Assembly (NCBI GenBank): GCA_031399165.1
Contig: JANNOO010000062.1
Span: 16,114 to 80,113 of the forward strand
Source of the DNA: JAKFWI01 sp031399165
Lineage (GTDB): Bacteria > Pseudomonadota > Alphaproteobacteria > Caulobacterales > Aquidulcibacteraceae
Length of the DNA: 64,000 bases
Direction of reading: 5' to 3'
In this document: one piece after another, positions 1 through 8,214 of the stretch
How positions within the stretch are numbered: position 1 is the stretch's first letter
Layout: every line of letters starts with the position of its first letter
Notes under the pieces: generated by a model
Seen by the model: only the letters and a program-made list of their open reading frames with translations
Told to the model about the DNA's origin: nothing
Database searches by the model: none
Made by a program: the position numbers and the translations under genes

Positions 1-2
1 CC

Positions 3-1088
3 CGCCATTGGCAGACTCGCCAGGTTTTTCTCGAACGCTACGAACGCGTAATGGCGGAGCTTGATATAAACCCCAACCTGCGCGAGCCGCAGAAGGAGCT
101 TATCGGCGCGTATTTCTGTCACGAATATTCATACGCAGCCGCGGCCCTGATGAATCCAAGCGTCGTGCCGCACTATGATCAGTCCGGCCTGCAGCCGGGC
201 AGCATGCGGTTCATCATGTCATTGCGAGCCGTTGGCGAGGGGCACATTTCGTCGATTGCGTTTCGCGAGGGGATTTTATCGGCCGACGGTACGATGAATC
301 TGTTGCCTGAGCCGCCATTCGCCGTCGCCGCCGATGGCGTCGATCCGATGACCAGTCAGGACGCGGCGGCGGTTACGGTGTTCCGAACGGAAGCCGTTTC
401 GCTTTCCGGCACGGTGATCTTTCCGGTTACTAACGCACAGCGAAACGGCATTGAAGATTTGCGTCTCGTGCGGTTCACAGAGGAAGACGGGCGGCAAACT
501 TATTACGGCACGTACACGGCTTATTCCGGGGCCGCCATCGCCTGTGAAATGCTGCGCACCGAGGATTTCCGCTCTTTCACGCTGCAGCGCATGGATGGCG
601 CGGCCTCACGATCCAAGGGGCTGGCGCTGTTTCCACGCCGGATCGGCGGCGCCTATGCCATGATCGGCCGGCAGGACAGCGAAAATATCTTCTATCTCGA
701 ATCCGACGATCTCATGCACTGGGAGCGCGGCGATGAGATCATAAAGCCCGTCGAGCCATGGGAATTGGTGCAAATGGGCAATTGCGGCTCGCCGATCGAG
801 ATCGATGAAGGCTGGCTGCTGTTGACGCACGGCGTCGGCGCCATGCGGCAATATTCGATCGGCGTGGCGCTGCTGGACAAGAAAAATCCCCGCAAGGTGC
901 TGGGGCGCCTGCGCCGCCCGTTGATTTCGCCGGCGGACGAAAACCGCGCGGGCTACGTTCCCAACGTGGTCTACACCTGCGGCGCGATGCGCAACGGCGC
1001 CGATCTGTTTCTGCCATACGGCGTCGCCGATTCCTCGGTCGCATTCTGCGCTGTGTCGATCGCGTCGCTGCTGGCGGATATGGGCTGA
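3..1088 (+). CDS. GH130 family glycoside phosphorylase/hydrolase (5' end outside window)
   Basis: The frame is open from the first complete codon of the window, so the gene begins to the left; 361 residues are visible. GH130 enzymes phosphorolyse or hydrolyse beta-mannosides such as beta-1,4-mannooligosaccharides. Family signatures seen are NGIEDLRLVRF (the conserved acidic pair near the active site), GNCGSPIEIDEGWLLLTHG, and a late LPYGVADSS stretch close to the C-terminus. The region before the internal ATG at 51 (W-QTRQVFLERYERV) resembles the N-terminal helix of the longer GH130 subfamily, which argues against 51 as the true start. Mannoside substrate preference is inferred. A universal-stress gene follows after 30 bp on the same strand. 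Confidence 0.82.
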   Translation, partial: RHWQTRQVFLERYERVMAELDINPNLREPQKELIGAYFCHEYSYAAAALMNPSVVPHYDQSGLQPGSMRFIMSLRAVGEGHISSIAFREGILSADGTMNLLPEPPFAVAADGVDPMTSQDAAAVTVFRTEAVSLSGTVIFPVTNAQRNGIEDLRLVRFTEEDGRQTYYGTYTAYSGAAIACEMLRTEDFRSFTLQRMDGAASRSKGLALFPRRIGGAYAMIGRQDSENIFYLESDDLMHWERGDEIIKPVEPWELVQMGNCGSPIEIDEGWLLLTHGVGAMRQYSIGVALLDKKNPRKVLGRLRRPLISPADENRAGYVPNVVYTCGAMRNGADLFLPYGVADSSVAFCAVSIASLLADMG

Positions 1089-1118
1089 GCGCGGCTATAC
1101 TCTGACAAAGGTCTTGCC

Positions 1119-1958
1119 ATGGTGAAAGATATTCTCGCCATCGTGCTTTCGGCCACGAGGGACGAAGCCACGTTCGCCGCTGCTGAACTGCTCGCGCGCC
1201 GCGTAGAGGGGGAGGTGGCCGCCGCGTTTCTTACTGCGCTGCCCGATGAGCCTGTCGCGTATGAGCCGTCGGTTGTGGCGGGTGTATGGGCCGAGCTTCT
1301 GGCCCGTGCGCGTCATGAGGGCGCCGCCGAGCGCGAGGCGGTCAAAGCTAGGGTCGAGAAAATGGGCCGGCCGTGTGATTTTCGCACCGGCGAAGCGGCG
1401 GCGCACGATCTCGGGCGCGTCGCGGCGGTGCATGCGCGGTATGCTGACCTGCCGATCATGACACGCCCCACGCCAGCCGATTCGTCTGACGCGCGGCTCG
1501 ATCTGATCGAGGGCGTGCTGTTTCACTCCGGGCGTCCGTTGCTCGTCGTGCCGCCCGGCTGGAACGGCCAGAGCATCGGCAAGCGCACGCTCCTGGCGTG
1601 GGACGCCAGCCGCGAAGCTACCCGCGCGCTCAGCGAGGCCGATTGGCTGATCGAGGGGGCCGAGCAAGTAATCGTCACGACGATCGACGCCAAACCGAAA
1701 GCCTTCGGCCACAGCAGAGCGCCCGGCGCGCTAATCGCGGCACATCTGAAGCGGCGCAACCTGCCCGCCGAAATCCGCAACATTGAAGGCCGCGGGCGCC
1801 CGGCGGCGGAGGCTTTGCTCGATGAAGCCGCGAACCAGAAAGCCGATCTGATCATCATGGGCGGCTACGCCCATGCGCGCCTGCGCGCTATGATGTTCGG
1901 CGGCGCCACGCGCGACATGCTCAACACCGCGACCGTGCCGCTGTTGATGGCGCATTAG
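1119..1958 (+). CDS. tandem universal stress protein (UspA family)
   Basis: A protein of 279 residues built of two Usp-like halves. The first half (about 1-145) is degenerate. The second (about 150-279) begins KRTLLAWDASREATRAL and ends with the nucleotide-binding stretch IIMGGYAHARLRAMMFGGATRDML, matching the G-2x-G-9x-G(S/T)-type ATP-binding loop of UspA proteins. Such proteins are cytoplasmic stress-survival factors with no defined catalysis. It begins 30 bp after the GH130 gene and may be cotranscribed. Its 3' end meets the convergent methyltransferase gene after only 6 bp. Confidence 0.85.
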   Translation: MVKDILAIVLSATRDEATFAAAELLARRVEGEVAAAFLTALPDEPVAYEPSVVAGVWAELLARARHEGAAEREAVKARVEKMGRPCDFRTGEAAAHDLGRVAAVHARYADLPIMTRPTPADSSDARLDLIEGVLFHSGRPLLVVPPGWNGQSIGKRTLLAWDASREATRALSEADWLIEGAEQVIVTTIDAKPKAFGHSRAPGALIAAHLKRRNLPAEIRNIEGRGRPAAEALLDEAANQKADLIIMGGYAHARLRAMMFGGATRDMLNTATVPLLMAH

Positions 1959-1964
1959 CGCGGA

Positions 1965-2873
1965 TCATTGCCCGGGCTTTTCGCCGGCGCTTTGTTCCTG
2001 CGCGCCTAACGCATCGGCAAGGCGTGTGTTCGCGCTGCCGGGTTTCAGCGGTTTTTGTTGGCTTTCGTGCGGCGCCCAGCCGGTGGCGGTGATGGTTTCG
2101 AACGTTGCGGGCACGCGGCCGTCCGCGCCGGCGAAGCGCGCCCGGTAAAGCGCCATGGCGCGAAACAAAACTTTTCGCGTCAGTGGCGTTACTGACCCCG
2201 CAAGCGCGGCGGTCTCGCCAGCGGCGCGCAGATCGGCAAGCAGGCGCAGCGGATTTTCGTAGCGCACAATCGTGGTGTCGCTATCGGCCACGGGCAGGGC
2301 GAAACCCGCGCGTTGCAGCAGCCGTCCGAAATCCGGCGCGTCTGCGAACGGCGCAACGCGCAAGGCGGCGCCGCCGCTGAGTTCGGCTTCAGCCGCCAGC
2401 AGGCATTGGCGCAATTCATAAAGCGTGCGTCCGCCAAACATCGTCGCGAGGAACAAGCCGTCCGGCTTGAGCGCCCGCCGCGCCTGAACCAGCGCGCCGG
2501 GCAGATCGTTCGCCCAGTGCAGGGTCAGCGTCGAAACGATCAAGCCGAAGGATTGATCGGCGAACGGTAGATGCTCGGCATCGGCCGCCACGCCCGGCGG
2601 CTCCACCAGTGCGCCGGCAGCATCCATCTCAAATAACGGGCCGATCCGCGCGGCGAGCGCGGGGCGTGTTTGCAGCGCAGCGCGAAACAAGGCGGGCGCG
2701 CCAATCGCCAGGGTCGGCCCAAAGTTGCGATTGACGATTTCCAATCGTTCGGCAAGCTCTTCGGCGGTGCGCGCGGCGAGGAAGGCGTTTTCGGCAAAGC
2801 CGCGCGCGGCGCGCGCGCGATGCGCGCGAACGCGGTGCGGATCGAACGGGGCGTGATTTTCAGGCGCCGGCAC
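1965..2873 (-). CDS. SAM-dependent methyltransferase, BioC/NDUFAF5-like
   Basis: A class I methyltransferase of 302 residues. The body reads FDPHRVRAHRARAARGF, then an acidic VAADAEHLPFADQSFGLIVS motif II region and HWANDLPGALVQARRALKPDGLF, typical of BioC-like malonyl-ACP methyltransferases and the alphaproteobacterial NDUFAF5 homologues that hydroxylate complex I. I place the start at the GTG at 2873, just before the FDP(R) helix where relatives begin. The frame stays open another 90 codons into comF, but that stretch is Arg/Ala-rich antisense sequence. The gene is divergent from comF, the two starts being only about 14 bp apart. Exact substrate is undetermined. Confidence 0.75.
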   Translation of the reverse strand: MPAPENHAPFDPHRVRAHRARAARGFAENAFLAARTAEELAERLEIVNRNFGPTLAIGAPALFRAALQTRPALAARIGPLFEMDAAGALVEPPGVAADAEHLPFADQSFGLIVSTLTLHWANDLPGALVQARRALKPDGLFLATMFGGRTLYELRQCLLAAEAELSGGAALRVAPFADAPDFGRLLQRAGFALPVADSDTTIVRYENPLRLLADLRAAGETAALAGSVTPLTRKVLFRAMALYRARFAGADGRVPATFETITATGWAPHESQQKPLKPGSANTRLADALGAQEQSAGEKPGQ

Positions 2874-2887
2874 GAGGGGGGTATGGC

Positions 2888-3643
2888 GTGGCAGGGCGCG
2901 TGCGTAAACGCTCCTCTCTGGCTTGGGCGGCGGACCTGATCTGGCCGCCGCGCTCACTGCTGTCCGAGCGCCTGGTCTCACGGCCGGGCGCGATTGAACC
3001 TGAACTGTGGTCGCAACTCGTGTTTCTGTCCGCGCCTTGCTGCTTTCGCTGCGGCTTTCCGTTTGAACTTGATGCGGGCGCCGAAGCGCTTTGCGGCGCC
3101 TGTGCGGTGGAAGCCCCTGCTTATCACCGCGCCCGCGCGGCATTGGCGTATGATGATCACTCGCGCCGCCTCGTGCTCGATCTCAAGCGCAGCGGGCGGC
3201 GTGATGGCTTGCCGGTGTTCGCGGCTTGGATGAACCAGGCCGCCAGCCAGCTGATCGCGGAGGCGGATTTTATCGCGCCTGCGCCGCTACACTGGATGCG
3301 GCTGGCGGCGCGCCGGTTTAATCAGGCCGCATGGCTGGCCCAGGCGGTGGGGACGCTGGCTGACAAACGCGTGCTTTACGGCGCGTTGCGACGAGTGAAG
3401 AATCGGCGGAGCCAGGCCGGGCTCGATGCCAGCCAGAGGCGGCGCAATGTCGCCGGCGCCTTTCGGGCTTCGCCGGGGTCAGCCAAATTGCTGGCGGGGC
3501 GGAGCATTCTCCTGGTTGACGATGTGTTCACCACCGGGGCGACGGCGGAGGCCTGCGCCCGTGCGTTGAAGCGGGCTGGCGCGGCGCGGGTAGACGTGCT
3601 CACGCTGGCGCGCGTTGTCCGTCCGGTGGACGTAACCATATGA
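2888..3643 (+). CDS. comF: ComF family phosphoribosyltransferase-like protein
   Basis: A ComF/GntX-type protein of 251 residues. It has an N-terminal zinc-ribbon (CCFRCGFPFELDAGAEALCGAC) and a C-terminal PRTase domain with the PRPP loop ILLVDDVFTTGATAEAC. The family is linked to DNA uptake and competence; its biochemical activity is not settled. The GTG start at 2888 is preceded by a GAGGGGGG Shine-Dalgarno-like run at about 2874-2880. It is divergent from the BioC-like methyltransferase and followed by grxC, a neighbourhood seen often in Alphaproteobacteria. Confidence 0.88.
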   Translation: MAGRVRKRSSLAWAADLIWPPRSLLSERLVSRPGAIEPELWSQLVFLSAPCCFRCGFPFELDAGAEALCGACAVEAPAYHRARAALAYDDHSRRLVLDLKRSGRRDGLPVFAAWMNQAASQLIAEADFIAPAPLHWMRLAARRFNQAAWLAQAVGTLADKRVLYGALRRVKNRRSQAGLDASQRRRNVAGAFRASPGSAKLLAGRSILLVDDVFTTGATAEACARALKRAGAARVDVLTLARVVRPVDVTI

Positions 3644-3662
3644 GAAGGATGCGGAGCGTATC

Positions 3663-3920
3663 TTGGCTGTGACGATCTATACCCGGGCATTTTGCGGCTA
3701 TTGCACGCGCGCGCTCGCGCTGCTGCAAGCCAAGGGTGTCGCGATCGACGAGATCGACGCCGGCAATGATTTCGAAAAGCGCCGTGAGATGATCCAGCGC
3801 GCCGGCGGACGCAACACGTTCCCACAAATATTCATCGGCGGCCAGCATATCGGCGGCAGCGACGAGCTGCATGCGCTGGACGCGCGCGGTGGTCTTGATC
3901 CGCTTCTGGAGAACGCGTGA
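3663..3920 (+). CDS. grxC: glutaredoxin 3
   Basis: An 85-residue glutaredoxin with the dithiol active site C11-G-Y-C14, the cis-Pro segment NTFPQIFIGGQHIGG and the GG-x-DEL helix. It reduces disulfides and glutathione-mixed disulfides using GSH in the cytosol. The start is a TTG at 3663 (an in-frame GTG lies two codons later). It lies 19 bp behind comF, and its stop codon overlaps the ATG of the next gene (TGATG), suggesting translational coupling with the nitrilase. Confidence 0.93.
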   Translation: MAVTIYTRAFCGYCTRALALLQAKGVAIDEIDAGNDFEKRREMIQRAGGRNTFPQIFIGGQHIGGSDELHALDARGGLDPLLENA

Positions 3921-4762
3921 TGGCGCGCAAGCTGCGCATTGGGGTGGTGCAAATGCGTTCCGGCATCGAGCCGGCGGTGAACCGCGCCGCCGCCACGCAG
4001 TTCTTGCGCGAAGCGGCCAATGCGGGCGCGCGCCTGATCGCGACCCCCGAATGCACCACGCGGCTTGACCGCAACCGGGACCGTTTCATGCAGACGGTGC
4101 GCGCCGAGAACGAGGAACCGGAAATCGGCGCCTGGGGAAAACTGGCGGCGGAACTAGGCGTATGGATCGCTATGGGCTCGGCGTCGGTGGCTTCTAACGA
4201 CGGGCGCGCGTGCAATCGCTCCATGCTCTACGCGCCGGACGGCAAGATTGCCGGGCGGTACGACAAAATCCATCTTTTCGACGTGCAACTCGGCGGCAGT
4301 GACACTTATCGCGAATCGGCAACGTTCGCGCCGGGCGCCGAGGCGGTGATCGTTGAAGGCCCGCAGGGCGTGAAACTCGGCCTCACGATCTGCTATGATC
4401 TGCGTTTTCCGGAACTTTACCGCGCGCTTGGCTCAGCCGGCGCCGAGATAATCTTCGTGCCTGCCGCGTTCACCAAGCCAACGGGGCAGGCGCATTGGGA
4501 AATTTTGCTGCGCGCGCGTGCGATCGAAACCGGCGCGTTTGTCGTAGCAGCGGCGCAGGGCGGCGTGCATGAGGACGGCCGCGCGACCTGGGGTCATTCC
4601 ACAATCGTCGGCCCGTGGGGAGAGGTTATCGCCAAGCTCGATCACGACCAGCCGGGGGTGTTGGTCGCTGACCTTGATCTGGACGAGGTTTTGAGTGCGC
4701 GCGCCAAAATTCCCGCATGGCAGGGGCCGGCGAAATTCGCCGCGCCGAAAGCGCCGGCATGA
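3920..4762 (+). CDS. carbon-nitrogen hydrolase (Nit1/Nit2-type, probable deaminated-glutathione amidase)
   Basis: A nitrilase-superfamily amidase of 280 residues with an intact catalytic triad: E44 (ATPECTTR), K116 (RYDKIHLFDV) and C158 (LTICYDLRFPELYR). The sequence is closest in style to the Nit1/Nit2 branch, which hydrolyses deaminated glutathione or omega-amidated acids. The glutaredoxin immediately upstream fits a glutathione-repair role, which is inference. Start: ATG at 3920, overlapping the grxC stop by one base; a GTG one codon earlier is possible. The 3' end overlaps the DUF1178 gene by 4 bp (ATGA). Confidence 0.85.
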   Translation: MARKLRIGVVQMRSGIEPAVNRAAATQFLREAANAGARLIATPECTTRLDRNRDRFMQTVRAENEEPEIGAWGKLAAELGVWIAMGSASVASNDGRACNRSMLYAPDGKIAGRYDKIHLFDVQLGGSDTYRESATFAPGAEAVIVEGPQGVKLGLTICYDLRFPELYRALGSAGAEIIFVPAAFTKPTGQAHWEILLRARAIETGAFVVAAAQGGVHEDGRATWGHSTIVGPWGEVIAKLDHDQPGVLVADLDLDEVLSARAKIPAWQGPAKFAAPKAPA

Positions 4763-5181
4763 TCCGCTACATGCTCACTTGCGAAAACGGCGACGAATTC
4801 GAGGGCTGGTTCCGCTCGATCGCCGATTACGACGCGCAGGAAGAGCAGGGGCAGGTCGGTTGCCCGGTCTGTGGAGATACGCGCGTGCGCAAGGCGCCGA
4901 TGGCGCCGGCGATCGCCAGGTCGAAGGACGTTGAGCCAAGTCCCCGCGCCGTCGCGATGGCGATGGCGCACAAGCTGCGCGAACACGTGCGCGATAATTT
5001 CGATTACGTCGGCGAACGTTTCCCGGAAGAAGCGCGCAAGATCGCCGACGGCGAAAAAGAAGACCGTCCGATCTGGGGCGAAGCCACGCCCGAACAGGCC
5101 AAAGCGATGATCGACGAGGGCCTGCCGGTAGCGCCGCTGCCGCCCGAAATCGCTCCCACCCCGCCGAAGAAGGTGAACTGA
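4759..5181 (+). CDS. DUF1178 family protein
   Basis: A 140-residue protein of the conserved alphaproteobacterial DUF1178 family. It starts MIRYMLTCENGDEFEGWF, carries one CPVCG zinc-ribbon half and a charged C-terminal half with EEARKIADGE and WGEATPEQAKAMIDEGLPVAPLP, all family hallmarks. Function is unknown. I chose the ATG at 4759, which overlaps the nitrilase stop (ATGA), over an upstream ATG at 4717, because family members begin with MIRY. It is the last gene of the grxC-nitrilase-DUF1178 string. Confidence 0.85.
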   Translation: MIRYMLTCENGDEFEGWFRSIADYDAQEEQGQVGCPVCGDTRVRKAPMAPAIARSKDVEPSPRAVAMAMAHKLREHVRDNFDYVGERFPEEARKIADGEKEDRPIWGEATPEQAKAMIDEGLPVAPLPPEIAPTPPKKVN

Positions 5182-5205
5182 AGGCGGCTGGAAGGGAGAA
5201 GGCGA

Positions 5206-5460
5206 ATGCGGTATGGTCCAGACATGCCCGTACTCGTTGGCCACCCAAGAATTTCTGCTGACCCGAACGTCATGCTTGGTAAACCGGTAATCGCTGGTAC
5301 GCGGGTGCCGGTGCAGGCGGTCGTCCGCCAGTTTGCTGCCGGCGCGGATATGACCTGGGTGCTTGAGGCGTTTCCCGATATCGACGAGGAGGACGTGCGG
5401 GCCGCGCTCGCGTACGCGGCTGAGCGGGTTGTTGAACCCTCGTCAGTCGCGGCGGAATAG
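5206..5460 (+). CDS. DUF433 domain protein (antitoxin-like)
   Basis: An 84-residue DUF433 protein: HPRISADPNVMLGKPVIAGTRVPVQAVV followed by the helix FPDIDEEDVRAALAYA. DUF433 folds as a small winged or helix-turn-helix domain and is commonly paired with DUF5615 PIN-like proteins in toxin-antitoxin-like pairs. The stop at 5458-5460 directly abuts the TTG start of the broken DUF5615 gene. Because the partner is frameshifted, this antitoxin-like gene may now be an orphan. Confidence 0.8.
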   Translation: MRYGPDMPVLVGHPRISADPNVMLGKPVIAGTRVPVQAVVRQFAAGADMTWVLEAFPDIDEEDVRAALAYAAERVVEPSSVAAE

Positions 5461-5815
5461 TTGAAATTCGCGGTAGACGCTTGCGTCGCCGCGCAACTCA
5501 TCAGCGCATTGCGTGGCTCCGGCGCGGACGTCGTTTCCACGGACGGCCGGCGATGCCAGACCCTGAAGTGCTGTCAGGCGCAAATGCGATTGATCGCATC
5601 CTCGTCACAAATGACAAAGATTTTGGTGAGCTGGTTTTTCGCGACCAGGTCGGCGCCGTGGGCGTGGTGTTAGTACGCGACGATCTTTCGGCGCTCGGAG
5701 CTTGCGCAGCGTCGCCGCCCTCATTTTGGCTCTGCCAAATCATGGACGCGGCGCTTTCTCGGTCATTGACCACAGCGGCGTCCGCACACGCCCCTTGCCA
5801 GAGCGGCCACGCTAG
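5461..5815 (+). pseudogene. DUF5615 PIN-like protein, frameshifted
   Basis: Three pieces in three frames rebuild one DUF5615 protein. The first, from 5461, gives KFAVDACVAAQLISALRGSG. The second, from about 5545, gives MPDPEVLSGAN then ILVTNDKDFGELVFRD and VGVVLVRDDL, holding the conserved acidic DKDFGEL motif. The third, ending with TAG at 5813-5815, gives AFSVIDHSGVRTRPLP, a typical family C-terminus. At least two indels are needed: one near 5540-5555 and one between about 5690 and 5750. The partner DUF433 gene abuts it. The tail overlaps the convergent ubiG by 4 bp. Confidence 0.75.
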
Positions 5816-6579
5816 CTTCGCTTAGCCGCCGTCATCAGGTAGTTGATCCGGCAGTCGAGGCCGAGACTCCAGCGGCCGCTGAGCGGGCTGTAATTCATTC
5901 CCACGGGGCCGCGCACGTCGAGGTCCATCAGGCCCTGCAGCGCTTCGCGCAATTCTTCCGGCTTGACCAGCTTATCGTAATCGTGCGCGCCGGGCGGCAG
6001 CCAGCGCAGGATGCGCTCGGCGCCGACGATGGCGAAGGCGAATGCCTCGGGCGTGCGGTTGATGGTCGAGAGGATCAGCAGGCCGCCCGGCTTTACCAGG
6101 CTGGCGGCGGAAACAAGGAACGCGTTGATGTCGGAAACGTGCTCGATGATCTCCAGCGCCAGCACAACATCGGCCAGCGGTTCGCCGTCGGCGACGAGGT
6201 GTTCCGGCAGGCCGACGCGGTAGTCGATGCCGGCGGTTGCGCCGCTGGCGTGCGCGCGGGCGGCGGCGATGGCTTCCGGCGCGGCGTCAATCCCGCGCAC
6301 ATTGGCGCCCAGGCGCGCCATCGGCTCCGTAACCAGCCCGCCGCCACAGCCAAGATCAAGCACGGAGAGACCCTTGAACGGCTGGCGTGCGGCTTGATCG
6401 AGGCTGAAATGACGGACGATCTCGCTCCGGATGAATTCAAGGCGAATCGGATTCATCTTGTGCAGCGGCGCGAACTTGCCCTTCGGGCTCCACCACTGAT
6501 CGGCGATGACCGCGAATTTGGCGACTTCGCCGGCATCGAGGCTGCCAAGGCTCGTATTCGGGTGCGTATCGCTAACCAT
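5812..6579 (-). CDS. ubiG: bifunctional 2-polyprenyl-6-hydroxyphenol methylase / 3-demethylubiquinol 3-O-methyltransferase
   Basis: A UbiG of 255 residues, catalysing both O-methylations of ubiquinone biosynthesis. Family marks are FAVIADQWWSPKGKFAPLHKMNPIRLEFIR near the N-terminus, SAM motif I VLDLGCGGGLVTEPMA, motif II LALEIIEHVSDINAFL and GLLILSTINRTPEAF. I start at the ATG at 6579 (MVSDTHPN), since the 75 upstream open codons are low-complexity and precede the family's usual N-terminus. ubiG divergent from lysC is a recurrent alphaproteobacterial arrangement. Confidence 0.95.
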   Translation of the reverse strand: MVSDTHPNTSLGSLDAGEVAKFAVIADQWWSPKGKFAPLHKMNPIRLEFIRSEIVRHFSLDQAARQPFKGLSVLDLGCGGGLVTEPMARLGANVRGIDAAPEAIAAARAHASGATAGIDYRVGLPEHLVADGEPLADVVLALEIIEHVSDINAFLVSAASLVKPGGLLILSTINRTPEAFAFAIVGAERILRWLPPGAHDYDKLVKPEELREALQGLMDLDVRGPVGMNYSPLSGRWSLGLDCRINYLMTAAKRS

Positions 6580-6807
6580 TGTACCCGTGACCCGATCCTG
6601 GACGTTATCGCGCCAAAACGGCGCGCGCCTTGCGGCGCGTTCACTCAGAGATAGCCTTTCGCGCAAGGTACGTGCTAGAGGCGCCCCGTCGCCGGCACGA
6701 TCGGCGGCCCGTAACGGACGCCAAATAAAGCCGCGCCAGGGCCTCAAAGGCCTTTCGGCGCGCGGCCCCGTTGCCGGGGAGGATGAAGGACAGGGCCCAG
6801 GCACGCA

Positions 6808-8085
6808 ATGAGCCGTTTAGTGATGAAATTCGGCGGTACGTCGGTAGGCGACGTAGAGCGCATCCGGCGGGTGGCCCGGATAGTTGCGGCTGAGCGCCAG
6901 CCGGGCCGCGGCGTGGCGGTGGTGGTTTCGGCCATGTCCGGCGAGACCAACAAGCTGGTCGCGTTCGCGCAGGATGCCGGAGGCGAACTCGCCAGCAAAG
7001 CGAACGGCGCGGATGGCTCCAACAGCGCGCTGGCGTTCGACGACGAATACGATGTGGTGGTTTCGACTGGCGAGCAGGTAACCACAGGCCTTCTGGCGCT
7101 GGCGCTGCGGCGCATGGGAATCCCGGCGCGGTCCTGGCAAAACTGGCAGATCCCGATCGTGTCCGACGCAGCTCATGGCAAGGCGCGCATCGATTCCATC
7201 GACGAAGACAAGCTCGGCAAGAGCATCGACGCTGGCGAAGTCGCCGTCATCCCCGGATTCCAGGGCATTACCGCCGGCGAGCGTGTTACAACGCTGGGGC
7301 GCGGGGGTTCCGATACAAGCGCCGTGGCGGTGGCGGCGGCGCTTAAGGCCGAGCGTTGTGACATCTATACGGATGTAGACGGCGTCTACACGACCGATCC
7401 GCGGATCGTACCCAAGGCCCGGCGTCTAGACAGGATTTCCTACGAAGAAATGCTGGAGATGGCCTCGCTTGGCGCCAAGGTGCTGCAGACTAGGTCGGTC
7501 GAGCTTGCGATGGCGCAAGGCGTGAAGGTGCGGGTTCTGTCAAGTTTCGTGGAGCCAGGTGAGCCAAATGCGGGCACGCTTGTGTGCGATGAGGATGAGA
7601 TAGTGGAAAAGCAGATCGTTTCTGGCGTGGCCTACAGCCGGGATGAAGCGAAGATCACGCTGATCGGCGTGGAAGACCATCCTGGCATCGCGGCCGAGAT
7701 TTTCGGCCGCCTCGCCGATGGCGGCGTCAACGTCGATATGATCGTGCAGAGCGAGGCGCGCACGCCGGGCCGGCAGAACATGCTGTTCACGGCGCCGGAC
7801 CGCGAAGCGCTGCGCGCGCAGGACATCCTCGCCACCCACCGCGCCAAGATCGGCTACGAAGACCTTCATCTGCGCCGCGACGTGGCGAAGGTTTCGGTGA
7901 TCGGCGTTGGCATGCGCAGCCATGTCGGCGTGGCGCGCACGATGTTCGAGGCGCTCGCCGCTAAGGGGATCAATATCGAGGCGATCTCGACTTCTGAGAT
8001 TAAGATCAGCGTTCTGATCGATTCCCAATATACCGAATTGGCCGTGCGCGCTTTGCACACCGCTTACGGTCTGGACGCCGCCTGA
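6808..8085 (+). CDS. lysC: aspartate kinase
   Basis: An aspartokinase of 425 residues catalysing the first step of the Lys/Thr/Met/DAP pathway. It begins MSRLVMKFGGTSVGD (the substrate-binding KFGGTS motif) and contains TTLGRGGSDTSAVAVAAAL and YTDVDGVYTTDPR. Two C-terminal ACT domains start near residues 265 and 345, the allosteric feedback sites. Length matches the alpha/beta-type LysC of the family. ptsP follows downstream, the conserved lysC-ptsP order of Alphaproteobacteria. Confidence 0.96.
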   Translation: MSRLVMKFGGTSVGDVERIRRVARIVAAERQPGRGVAVVVSAMSGETNKLVAFAQDAGGELASKANGADGSNSALAFDDEYDVVVSTGEQVTTGLLALALRRMGIPARSWQNWQIPIVSDAAHGKARIDSIDEDKLGKSIDAGEVAVIPGFQGITAGERVTTLGRGGSDTSAVAVAAALKAERCDIYTDVDGVYTTDPRIVPKARRLDRISYEEMLEMASLGAKVLQTRSVELAMAQGVKVRVLSSFVEPGEPNAGTLVCDEDEIVEKQIVSGVAYSRDEAKITLIGVEDHPGIAAEIFGRLADGGVNVDMIVQSEARTPGRQNMLFTAPDREALRAQDILATHRAKIGYEDLHLRRDVAKVSVIGVGMRSHVGVARTMFEALAAKGINIEAISTSEIKISVLIDSQYTELAVRALHTAYGLDAA

Positions 8086-8214
8086 GGCTCGCGCCTTTCC
8101 GCGGCGTTTCAGACCTGGACACTTAAACGTGCAGGATCAGGTCGTGACGCCCCTCCAGACGATCGCCTGTAACAACAAGGCCGCGCGCCCTCCCGGCGCG
8201 CGGGCGATCGCGTC

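Noticed and set aside
2874..3143. N-terminal extension of the BioC-like methyltransferase into comF
   Set aside because: Ninety extra codons are antisense to the ComF zinc-ribbon region; family members begin at the FDP(R) helix near 2873.
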